6,901 nt of DNA from Treponema sp. (GTDB lineage: Bacteria; Spirochaetota; Spirochaetia; Treponematales; Breznakiellaceae): contig WQRT01000077.1 in NCBI GenBank assembly GCA_009786625.1, forward strand, positions 1 through 6,901, written 5' to 3'. Positions 1 to 5,827 of this stretch are shown here, one piece after another. Position 1 is the first letter of the stretch. Every line of letters begins with the position of its first letter. Below the pieces are notes generated by a model that had not been told where the DNA came from, did not search any database, and saw nothing but the letters and a program-made list of their open reading frames with translations. A program made the position numbers and the translations under genes.

Positions 1-802
1 CTTCGTTCAGTTCAAGAATAAAGTTCCTGCACTTTTTAAACCTTTCGTCTATCGGAAGAGATGACTCTGCCGTATTGTAACCGCACGTTTTCTCGATCTT
101 TTTTAATAATTTTTCCATCGCCCTCTTTCCGTTTTTCCCGTAACGGAAATGTACGGAAATGGGAAGAATCTCAAGCGGAGCTTTTACATCTTTATCCGCC
201 ATCTGGCATGCGGCCTGGAAACCGATGCGGATGGTGCCGCTTTCAAGGCGCGGAACAGTGTCGGTTGAATAGGAAACCTGGCCTTCGGGAGCAAGCGCGA
301 GAGGATACGGACCTTCCTGAATCGCGCCGTAAATTCTCGCCATGCCTTTGGAATCAAGTTTGGTATGATGGATAGGGATCGCTCCCAGATTCGGCATGAA
401 AAGACGGGCTACCCAGCCGCCCCACCTTGCCACTTCATAACCGTAAACGAAAATCGCGTGAGGCTTAACCGCGAATTTCACCTTTTTCTTTGAGGCGAGT
501 TTTTTTAATCTAAAAAGAAAAAACCATGTAAGAAGCTGAGGTTCCCTGCCGTCAGGATGGCGGAAAGCCGCGAGAAGACGGCTGTCTTTGTTCAACGCTC
601 TTTTAAATGCGTCAAAAAGAATATCATCAGACTTTAAAATAATTTTTGCGAAACCGAAAAGGGTAAAAAGATATATTCCGCTTAAAAGATTTACAATAAA
701 AATGAATAATCCAGAAATTTTAGGAGGCGGCACTTTAACATCGGCAAAAGCCGCTGTGACGGGCTGCTGGTACGGTTTGTACATGATTATGCATTTTATC
801 AT
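1..802 (-). CDS. PlsC-type 1-acylglycerol-phosphate (lysophospholipid) acyltransferase, C-terminus cut by window edge
   Basis: Reading the minus strand from ATG at 802 gives 267 open codons that run off the window at position 1. The sequence shows a hydrophobic, probably membrane-anchoring segment at about residues 31-57, the acyltransferase motif HX4D as HHTKLD (H145-D150) right after GAIPI, and the second motif as APEGQVS (171-177), the usual (F)PEGxxS block. In the PlsC/LPLAT family the His-Asp pair is catalytic and the PEG motif binds the phosphate of the acceptor. The expected reaction is acyl transfer to a lysophospholipid or lysophosphatidate at the inner membrane; the exact substrate cannot be read. 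An in-frame TAA lies 36 bases upstream of the chosen ATG. A second ATG at 784 (residue 7) is possible, since neither start has a clear Shine-Dalgarno. The gene is divergent from hemerythrin and has its own promoter-like sequence. A different acyl acceptor, such as a glycolipid, is possible. Confidence 0.85.
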   Translation of the reverse strand, partial: MIKCIIMYKPYQQPVTAAFADVKVPPPKISGLFIFIVNLLSGIYLFTLFGFAKIILKSDDILFDAFKRALNKDSRLLAAFRHPDGREPQLLTWFFLFRLKKLASKKKVKFAVKPHAIFVYGYEVARWGGWVARLFMPNLGAIPIHHTKLDSKGMARIYGAIQEGPYPLALAPEGQVSYSTDTVPRLESGTIRIGFQAACQMADKDVKAPLEILPISVHFRYGKNGKRAMEKLLKKIEKTCGYNTAESSLPIDERFKKCRNFILELNE

Positions 803-849
803 AAAACCATGGCGGCAACAAGCAAAATATCGGCTTGGTTTTTATAAAA

Positions 850-878
850 AATATAAAACATTTTTAGTGCAATCTCAA
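850..878 (-). promoter_or_regulatory. Sigma70-type promoter of the acyltransferase gene
   Basis: On the minus strand TTGAGA (873-878) is followed after exactly 17 bases by TATATT (850-855). The start of transcription would be near 843-844, about 42 bases before the ATG at 802. The predicted leader has no clear Shine-Dalgarno. The surrounding DNA is very AT-rich, so chance matches are easy, but the spacing and the match at both boxes favour a real promoter. Confidence 0.5.
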
Positions 879-912
879 AAATAACAGTTATACTGATTCA
901 AGGAGGATATTA

Positions 913-1311
913 ATGTCTTATTTATGGAATCCGGCTCTTGAAACAGGACACGCTCAATTTGACGAACAGCATCATCAACTGTTTAAGACCCTGAACAATA
1001 TTTCCAGCGCCTTTCGTGAGGGAAGAGGAAAAGAAGAAATTTTTAAAACAGCCGCGTTTCTCGCGCAGTATACCGTCATGCATTTTACGGCGGAAGAAAA
1101 TCTGATGAAAGAACTCGATTACCCCGGCTACAACGAACACAAAGAATGTCACGAAGAATTTAAATATACAGTCTCCGAGCTGACAGAGAAACTGAAAGAA
1201 GAAGGTCCAAGCGAGGATTTAATAGTCAACATCACAACCGCCGTAGGCGACTGGCTAATCGGCCACATCAGGGAAGCAGATAAAAAAATGGCCGCATATT
1301 GCATTATATAG
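913..1311 (+). CDS. Bacteriohemerythrin, single domain (O2-binding di-iron protein)
   Basis: This 132-aa protein is a complete hemerythrin domain with nothing attached. All seven expected di-iron ligands are present: H20 in DEQHH, H57 and E61 in MHFTAEE, H76 and H80 in HKECH, and H118 and D123 in HIREAD. The family folds as a four-helix bundle that binds O2 reversibly at a non-haem di-iron site. In anaerobes and microaerophiles it is thought to store, deliver, scavenge or sense oxygen; which applies here is not visible. No signal peptide is seen, so it should be cytoplasmic. The start is well supported by AAGGAGG (900-906) six bases before the ATG. A TATACT at 889-894 could be a -10 box but has no good -35 and would place the transcript start inside the ribosome binding site, so I do not call a promoter. 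The downstream tRNA has its own promoter, so the gene is probably monocistronic. Confidence 0.93.
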   Translation: MSYLWNPALETGHAQFDEQHHQLFKTLNNISSAFREGRGKEEIFKTAAFLAQYTVMHFTAEENLMKELDYPGYNEHKECHEEFKYTVSELTEKLKEEGPSEDLIVNITTAVGDWLIGHIREADKKMAAYCII

Positions 1312-1349
1312 ACACCTATTTAAAGAATATTTGAACTATTCTCCAATAC

Positions 1350-1378
1350 TTGACATTTTATCAAGGATTTTATATATT
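1350..1378 (+). promoter_or_regulatory. Strong sigma70-type promoter of the tRNA-Glu gene
   Basis: A perfect -35 box TTGACA (1350-1355) is followed by a 17-base spacer and TATATT (1373-1378). Transcription would begin near 1385, about 11 bases before the mature 5' end of the tRNA, a typical short leader to be removed by RNase P. TATATA at 1371-1376 is an alternative -10 with a poorer 15-base spacer. Confidence 0.7.
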
Positions 1379-1395
1379 CGTTAAAGATTTTGCTT

Positions 1396-1467
1396 GTCTC
1401 CATCGTCTAGCGGTTAGGACACCGGGTTTTCATCCCGGCAACCGGGGTTCGATTCCCCGTGGAGATG
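1396..1467 (+). tRNA. tRNA-Glu (anticodon UUC)
   Basis: A full cloverleaf can be drawn over 72 bases. The acceptor stem pairs GTCTCCA (1396-1402) with TGGAGAT (1460-1466). The D arm holds GTCTAGCGGTTAGGAC. The anticodon stem CCGGG/CCCGG (1422-1426, 1434-1438) encloses the loop TTTTCAT with anticodon TTC at 1429-1431. The T arm is CGGGG-TTCGATT-CCCCG, with discriminator base G at 1467. The TTC anticodon reads GAA and GAG, so the tRNA is charged with glutamate. The 3' CCA is not encoded (TCA follows), so CCA-adding enzyme is needed. The terminal pair is G1-U72, a wobble rather than the usual G-C. No clear terminator follows, and read-through toward the next promoter is possible. Confidence 0.97.
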
Positions 1468-1503
1468 TCATAAAAAAAGAACCCTATCCCCTAACTCCTC
1501 CCC

Positions 1504-1532
1504 TTGACCTTTTCCCGTCTCTGTAGCATAAT
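1504..1532 (+). promoter_or_regulatory. Sigma70-type promoter for the bS22-like gene, pfp and DUF4139 group
   Basis: TTGACC (1504-1509), a 17-base spacer and CATAAT (1527-1532) form a near-consensus promoter. The transcript would start near 1539, giving a leader of about 44 bases before the GTG at 1583. No other good promoter is seen before the phosphofructokinase gene, so this one probably serves the whole downstream group. Confidence 0.6.
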
Positions 1533-1543
1533 CATAACAAATA

Positions 1544-1557
1544 GCGGCCTGTGCCGC
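1544..1557 (+). promoter_or_regulatory. GC-rich hairpin near the 5' end of the leader
   Basis: GCGGC (1544-1548) pairs perfectly with GCCGC (1553-1557) around a four-base loop CTGT. It would lie only about five bases from the predicted transcript 5' end and ends 13 bases before the ribosome binding site, so it does not mask it. It has no T-run and is not a terminator. It could stabilise the mRNA or act as a protein-binding leader element; both are inference. Confidence 0.4.
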
Positions 1558-1582
1558 GAAATCCCATTTCAGGAGAGTAAGT

Positions 1583-1672
1583 GTGCCCTGCGGAAGAAAA
1601 CGCAAATTGCGAAAAATCGCCACTCATAAACGTAAAAAAAAGCTGCGGAAAAACAGACATAAGAATAAATAG
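1583..1672 (+). CDS. AURKAIP1/COX24-domain small ribosomal protein, bS22-like (29 aa)
   Basis: A GTG-started frame encodes 29 residues beginning MPCGRKRKLRKIATHKRKKK, with 16 Lys/Arg and 2 His. The pattern MPxGxKRK, then IATHKRKKxLRKNRHK, is what I recall of the bacterial AURKAIP1/COX24 proteins. These are related to mitochondrial mS38 and to the bS22 protein found on mycobacterial small ribosomal subunits. The expected role is to bind 16S rRNA in the 30S subunit; the specific contribution is not known from the sequence. The start is fixed by AGGAG (1571-1575) seven bases upstream and by the conserved MPxG beginning. The gene is too short for most gene finders. It has its own promoter and leader, and ends 30 bases before the phosphofructokinase start, so the two are probably cotranscribed. 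Cys3 replaces the Ser I recall at that place in relatives. Confidence 0.85.
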   Translation: MPCGRKRKLRKIATHKRKKKLRKNRHKNK

Positions 1673-1702
1673 GGTCTTGCCGACTCATTTTAAGGAGCGA
1701 GT

Positions 1703-3361
1703 ATGAATATTTCCGCGCTGCAGAAGGCACGTTACGCCTATAATCCCAAGTTGCCGAAAATACTTTCAGGAAAGATCGAAGATATTTCGGTTGAGTTGGG
1801 TTCTCCTACAGAGTCGATTTCCAACAGAAGCGAATTGCGCGTAATTTTTAAAAATACCTACGGTAAACCGTATGTCACTTTTGTGAAAGGGAAAAACGGT
1901 AAACTTAAACGCAAGTTGATTGTCGGAGTAATCCTCTCAGGCGGACAGGCTCCGGGCGGGCATAATGTTATCGCCGGTCTTTTTGACGGACTTAAAAAAG
2001 GTCACCCAGAATCGGTTCTTTACGGTTTCAGAGGCGGCCCGAGCGGGCTTATCAATAATAAGACTCTTATTCTGACATCGGAAATAATTGATGAATACAG
2101 AAACACAGGCGGTTTTGACATAATAGGTTCAGGCAGAACAAAAATCGAAACTCCCGAGCAGTTCGCGTCATCCCTTGAAACGGTAAAAAAATTAAACATG
2201 GACGCGGTTGTTGTAATCGGCGGAGATGATTCAAACACAAACGCCGCGCTGTTAGCTGAATATTTTCTCGCGAACGGATCAAAAACGCAGGTAATCGGCT
2301 GCCCTAAAACAATAGACGGCGATTTAAAAAACGATCATATCGAAGCGTCATTCGGTTTTGATACAGCGTGTAAAACATATTCAGAACTTATCGGTAATAT
2401 ATGCCGCGACACAAACAGCGCGAAAAAATACTGGCATTTTATCAAATTGATGGGAAGAGCGGCAAGCCACATCGCGCTTGAGTGCGCGTTTCAAACTCAG
2501 CCTAACATATGCCTTATTTCCGAAGAGGTTGAAGCGCAGGGAACGTCGCTTGAAAAAATCGTTGAGCAAATCTGCGAATCAATCGCGAAACGCGCCGCAA
2601 ACGGAGACAACTTCGGCGTTGTTTTAATTCCCGAAGGGCTTGTTGAATTTGTACCCGAAATGAAAAAAATGATCGAAGAGCTTAACGACGCGATTGCCGC
2701 CGAAGAAAAACCGTTTTCGGAAGTGACAAACCTGATCGATCAAATGTACTGGCTCTCAAGCCGAATCCCTGAATCATCTTATATAATTCTCCAGTCTCTT
2801 CCGCCCGAAATCGCCCGTCAGTTTTTGATGGACAGGGACCCGCACGGAAACGTTCAGGTCTCGCGGATTGACACTGAAAAACTCGTTGTAGGCATGGTGG
2901 AAAAAAGGTTAGCTGAAATGAAAGTCGGCGGCCATTATTCAGGCGTATTCAGTTACCAGACGCATTTTTTCGGTTACGAAGGAAGATGCGCAATCCCATC
3001 CAACTTTGACGCGGATTATTGCTACAGCTTGGGTTACAGCGCGTTTGTCCTTATCGCCTCGGGATTAACAGGTTATATCTCAAGCGTAAAAAACCTTACA
3101 GCCGGCGCGGAAAACTGGATTGCGGGGGGCGTTCCGCTTACAATGATGATGGATATTGAACACCGGCACGGCGCAAGAAAACCTGTCATTAAAAAAGCGC
3201 TTGTTAATCTTAACGGAAAACCTTTTAAAACATTCGCGGCGAAACGCGGCATATGGGCTCAACAGACATGCTTTCTCTTCCCGGGAGCGATTCAATATTA
3301 CGGACCGTCCGAGGTCTGTGATCAGCCTACTATCACATTAAAATTGGAAAATGAAAAATAA
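1703..3361 (+). CDS. pfp: Diphosphate-fructose-6-phosphate 1-phosphotransferase (PPi-dependent phosphofructokinase), long form
   Basis: This cytoplasmic glycolytic enzyme phosphorylates fructose 6-phosphate to fructose 1,6-bisphosphate using pyrophosphate, reversibly. The 552-aa length matches the long, plant-beta-like class known from Treponema and Borrelia rather than the roughly 320-aa ATP enzymes. Visible motifs are the phosphate-binding GGQAPGG (80-86), GGDDS (173-177), [10 protein letters not shown] (201-210) with the catalytic base D205, and [12 protein letters not shown] (250-261) for sugar phosphate binding. D176 and K202 occupy positions that are Gly in ATP-dependent enzymes (GGDG and PGTID) and mark PPi use in family studies. 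AAGGAG (1692-1697) lies five bases before the ATG. The gene follows the bS22-like gene by 30 bases, and its last 11 bases overlap the DUF4139 gene. No allosteric site can be inferred, and PPi enzymes are usually not ATP-regulated. Confidence 0.96.
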   Translation: MNISALQKARYAYNPKLPKILSGKIEDISVELGSPTESISNRSELRVIFKNTYGKPYVTFVKGKNGKLKRKLIVGVILSGGQAPGGHNVIAGLFDGLKKGHPESVLYGFRGGPSGLINNKTLILTSEIIDEYRNTGGFDIIGSGRTKIETPEQFASSLETVKKLNMDAVVVIGGDDSNTNAALLAEYFLANGSKTQVIGCPKTIDGDLKNDHIEASFGFDTACKTYSELIGNICRDTNSAKKYWHFIKLMGRAASHIALECAFQTQPNICLISEEVEAQGTSLEKIVEQICESIAKRAANGDNFGVVLIPEGLVEFVPEMKKMIEELNDAIAAEEKPFSEVTNLIDQMYWLSSRIPESSYIILQSLPPEIARQFLMDRDPHGNVQVSRIDTEKLVVGMVEKRLAEMKVGGHYSGVFSYQTHFFGYEGRCAIPSNFDADYCYSLGYSAFVLIASGLTGYISSVKNLTAGAENWIAGGVPLTMMMDIEHRHGARKPVIKKALVNLNGKPFKTFAAKRGIWAQQTCFLFPGAIQYYGPSEVCDQPTITLKLENEK

Positions 3362-5339
3362 AATAATTTTTTTAATAGTTTTTACTATGGCGGCCTGCCT
3401 TTGGGCGCAGGGTATTTCAGATAACAGAAGCTCGAACCTTCCGCTGCGGAGAGTTGTCGTACTGACATCGGGGCTTTCGTATTATGAACATTCCGGCTCT
3501 GTAAACGGTTCTGTCAGTTTTAATCTCCCCTTCAGGCTGGATGCCGTAAACGATGCTCTGCGTACTCTGGTTATAAACGATCCGTCATCCACGAATCCGC
3601 AGGTTGTGTATCAATCGGAAAATACCCTGATAGAAACTCTGCGCAGTTTAAGTATCGATCTTTCCGATGAACCCGGAATGGCCGCGATTCTTTCGAGGCT
3701 TCGCGGAGCGCAGGTGGAAATTCACGCTCCTACTTCCTACACAGGAAGAATCGCCGGTATCGAACACCGCCACATCACAACAGGAATGATGAGCATGATG
3801 ACACCGTTCCTTCTTCTCAGCGCACAGGATGGATTACGCGCTTTTGATTTAAACGAAATCGCTTCCATCAGGTTTACCGATCCTGTAATTGAACAGGATT
3901 TAAACCGCGCCCTTGATCTAATCGCGCAATCAAGAAATTCTTTTTCCCGCCAGTTGATGGTCAGCCTCGGTGGCAGCGGTAGAAGAAATGTTTCCATAAG
4001 TTATGTGATACCCTCCCCTGTCTGGAAAGTTTCCTACCGCCTCGATTTGGGAGCTTCGTCGCCGCTTTTTCAAGGGTGGGCGATTGTAGATAATGACAGC
4101 GATAATGACTGGAACAATGTGGAGTTATCCCTTGTTGCAGGCCGCCCCGCTTCTTTTATTCAGCAGTTATATCCGCCGTATTATGTCTCGCGTCCTGTCC
4201 TTCCGCTTTCTATCGCGGGAACCGCCGAAGGCGTTACTCATGACAGAAGCCCGCTGCCTTCAGCGGCTCCAGCAGCCGCAAGGATGAGAACCGAAAGCAG
4301 CAATGACATGGCGTACGCAGTGGAAGCGGAAATGTCCGTAGCGCGTGATTCCGCGTCTATTGCCGGGGGAACTATTCAAACAGCCGCCGCGAGAGACTCA
4401 GGCGGTCAATTTGAATTTACGATCAGAAACCCCGTTACGCTGAACCGCAGAATGAGCGCGATGTTTCCGATTGTTGAGTCCCAGATTCAGGCAAGAGCTG
4501 TTTTAATTTACAACGGCTCGGGCAGATACCCGCGGCTCGGAGCGGAACTTACAAACACAAGCGGAATGAAACTCCCGGCAGGCCCCATTACTGTCTATGA
4601 CGGCGGAGTTTACGCGGGAGACGCGCTTATTGATTTCTGGAATGAAAATGAAAACAGATTTATTTCATACGGCGAGGATCTTTCGGTAACGGCAAATATA
4701 ACAAACGCGAACGCGACTGTAATAAGCTCTGTCAGAATTTCAGGCGGAGTCATGATCATTAACAGGAATATAACTTATACAAAAACATACACATTTATAA
4801 ATTCCGGATCGGCATCAAGACCTCTGATAGTTGAACATTCAAGAATGGCGCAAACGGATCTTGTTTCGCCCGAAGCGTTTGAAGAAACCGCTTCCCTCTA
4901 CCGTTTTAACACTGCCCTGCCGGCAAACCGCCAGACGGTTTTTTCTGTAAACGAGCGCAGAACAATATCATCTAATATAACGCTTCTTCCTATGAACCTT
5001 GACACTATGATTAGTTATTCAACCAATCAGGAAATTCCCGCTAATGTCCGTGAAGCGCTTGCAAGAGCTGTTACATTAAGACGCGCCGTTGACGCGGCTG
5101 AAGCCGAGACAAGAACCATAGACGCGCAAAGAACCCGCCTTATTACCGAACAGGACAGAATAAGACGCAACCTTGAAGCCGCGGGTCAAAGCCAGCAGGG
5201 ACAGGAATACCTGCGCCGCCTTGCCGCACTTGATAACGAGATTGACACTGTTACGGCAAATCTCGCGAGATCCGAAGAAGACGCAAGAGCGGCGCGGAGA
5301 GCGTACGAAACTTACATCAATTCACTCAACCTGTCTTGA
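3351..5339 (+). CDS. Secreted DUF4139 domain protein with C-terminal coiled coil, function unknown
   Basis: The 662-aa product starts with a basic, hydrophobic signal peptide and a probable signal peptidase I site after LWA (residue 19, before QG). C16 in MAAC is a poor lipobox alternative. The mature part begins with a beta-rich region (about 33-180). Its [13 protein letters not shown] and SRLRGAQVE...GRIAGIE segments resemble the N-terminal half of long DUF4139 proteins. The DUF4139 hallmark is seen in VSYRLDLG and in [22 protein letters not shown] (243-266). An Ala/Ser-rich linker covers about 300-350, more beta-rich sequence runs to about 560, and a charged coiled coil of Ala, Arg and Glu fills about 566-655. 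The domain family has no established biochemical role, though some relatives are labelled mucoidy inhibitor A. Location should be periplasm or outer envelope. The ATG lies inside the end of pfp with only a weak GGA upstream, suggesting translational coupling. Confidence 0.85.
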   Translation: MKNKIIFLIVFTMAACLWAQGISDNRSSNLPLRRVVVLTSGLSYYEHSGSVNGSVSFNLPFRLDAVNDALRTLVINDPSSTNPQVVYQSENTLIETLRSLSIDLSDEPGMAAILSRLRGAQVEIHAPTSYTGRIAGIEHRHITTGMMSMMTPFLLLSAQDGLRAFDLNEIASIRFTDPVIEQDLNRALDLIAQSRNSFSRQLMVSLGGSGRRNVSISYVIPSPVWKVSYRLDLGASSPLFQGWAIVDNDSDNDWNNVELSLVAGRPASFIQQLYPPYYVSRPVLPLSIAGTAEGVTHDRSPLPSAAPAAARMRTESSNDMAYAVEAEMSVARDSASIAGGTIQTAAARDSGGQFEFTIRNPVTLNRRMSAMFPIVESQIQARAVLIYNGSGRYPRLGAELTNTSGMKLPAGPITVYDGGVYAGDALIDFWNENENRFISYGEDLSVTANITNANATVISSVRISGGVMIINRNITYTKTYTFINSGSASRPLIVEHSRMAQTDLVSPEAFEETASLYRFNTALPANRQTVFSVNERRTISSNITLLPMNLDTMISYSTNQEIPANVREALARAVTLRRAVDAAEAETRTIDAQRTRLITEQDRIRRNLEAAGQSQQGQEYLRRLAALDNEIDTVTANLARSEEDARAARRAYETYINSLNLS

Positions 5340-5364
5340 TGGCTTTTTTCGGTTTTTGTATAAT
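5336..5364 (+). promoter_or_regulatory. Promoter of the thioesterase gene, predicting a near-leaderless mRNA
   Basis: TTGATG (5336-5341), a 17-base spacer and a perfect TATAAT (5359-5364) are seen. The -35 box contains the TGA stop of the DUF4139 gene. The transcript start expected six to seven bases after the -10 box is 5370-5371, which is the A or T of the thioesterase ATG. No Shine-Dalgarno precedes that ATG, in keeping with leaderless initiation. Confidence 0.55.
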
Positions 5365-5369
5365 AAACC

Positions 5370-5774
5370 ATGTTCAAAATTACTATATACCCGCGTTTTG
5401 GGGATTTAGACGCGCTCGGCCATGTAAATAACACAGTCCCCGGTTTTTGGTTTGAATCAGGAAGAACTCCGATTATAAGAATTTTTGATCCCGAACTAAG
5501 CGTAGAAAAAAAGACCTTCCCGCTTATAATTGCACATATTGATTACGATTATGTCGAACAGGTTTTCTTAAAATACGATATTGAAGTCAGAACATTCATT
5601 TCCAGGATCGGCACAAAATCTTTTACCGTTTACCACGAAGCCTGGCAGGAAAACCGCCTGTGCGTAAAAGGCAACGCAGTACTTGTACACTACGATTTTA
5701 ATAAAGAGGAATCCACGCCGATACCGGAAGATAAAAAAATATTACTCGCGGAGCATTTAATAAAAGAAGGATGA
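5370..5774 (+). CDS. Hotdog-fold acyl-CoA thioesterase (4HBT family)
   Basis: The 134-aa protein has the length and signature of the 4-hydroxybenzoyl-CoA thioesterase-like family: RFGDLDALGHVNN near the N-terminus (residues 9-21), then FWFESGR (26-32). D14 sits where the catalytic Asp of the DxDxxGHVNN motif is found, with H18 and N20/N21 following, and E29 and R32 complete the usual conserved set. Such enzymes hydrolyse acyl-CoA or acyl-ACP thioesters as cytoplasmic dimers or tetramers; the chain or aryl substrate cannot be read from sequence. The start is forced: an in-frame TAA lies at 5364-5366, and ATG 5370 is the only start codon before the motif. There is no ribosome binding site, and a promoter ends five bases before the ATG. 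The gene lies 30 bases after the DUF4139 gene and converges on aspS, so it may also be reached by read-through. Confidence 0.88.
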   Translation: MFKITIYPRFGDLDALGHVNNTVPGFWFESGRTPIIRIFDPELSVEKKTFPLIIAHIDYDYVEQVFLKYDIEVRTFISRIGTKSFTVYHEAWQENRLCVKGNAVLVHYDFNKEESTPIPEDKKILLAEHLIKEG

Positions 5775-5780
5775 TTTCTC

Positions 5781-5801
5781 TTCCGCGAACCGCGGGGTTT
5801 T
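5781..5801 (+). terminator. Short rho-independent terminator after the thioesterase gene
   Basis: CCGCG (5783-5787) pairs with CGCGG (5791-5795) around a three-base loop AAC. Two T-G pairs (5781-5782 with 5796-5797) extend the stem, and TTTT (5798-5801) follows. It begins four bases after the thioesterase stop. The T-run is short, so termination may be partial. On the other strand no T-run follows, so it would not obviously end aspS transcripts. Confidence 0.5.
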
Positions 5802-5827
5802 AGACCTTTCGACACAAATAAAAATCG

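Noticed and set aside
61..375. Plus-strand open frame of 104 codons inside the acyltransferase region.
   Set aside because: It is antisense to the clear acyltransferase frame, has no ribosome site and gives a low-complexity, unfamiliar protein.
588..884. Plus-strand open frame of 98 codons before hemerythrin.
   Set aside because: It is antisense to the N-terminal part of the acyltransferase and covers its promoter; no recognisable protein features.
889..894. TATACT as a -10 box for hemerythrin.
   Set aside because: No credible -35 lies 16-18 bases upstream, and the implied transcript start at about 901 would fall inside the ribosome binding site.
1324..1342. AT-rich inverted repeat AGAATA...TATTCT after hemerythrin, as a possible terminator.
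   Set aside because: The stem has six mostly A-T pairs with a seven-base loop and no T-run follows, so it is too weak to call.
1483..1503. Pyrimidine-rich stretch after the tRNA (CCCTATCCCCTAACTCCTCC region) as a regulatory anti-Shine-Dalgarno element.
   Set aside because: It lies upstream of the predicted promoter, so it would not be in the bS22/pfp mRNA, and no partner structure is evident.
1581..1706. A second open frame from GTG at 1581 whose TGA overlaps the pfp ATG (41 codons).
   Set aside because: It overlaps the bS22-like frame, which has the recognisable protein sequence and the same ribosome site. The 41-codon product resembles nothing I know and looks like a shadow frame.
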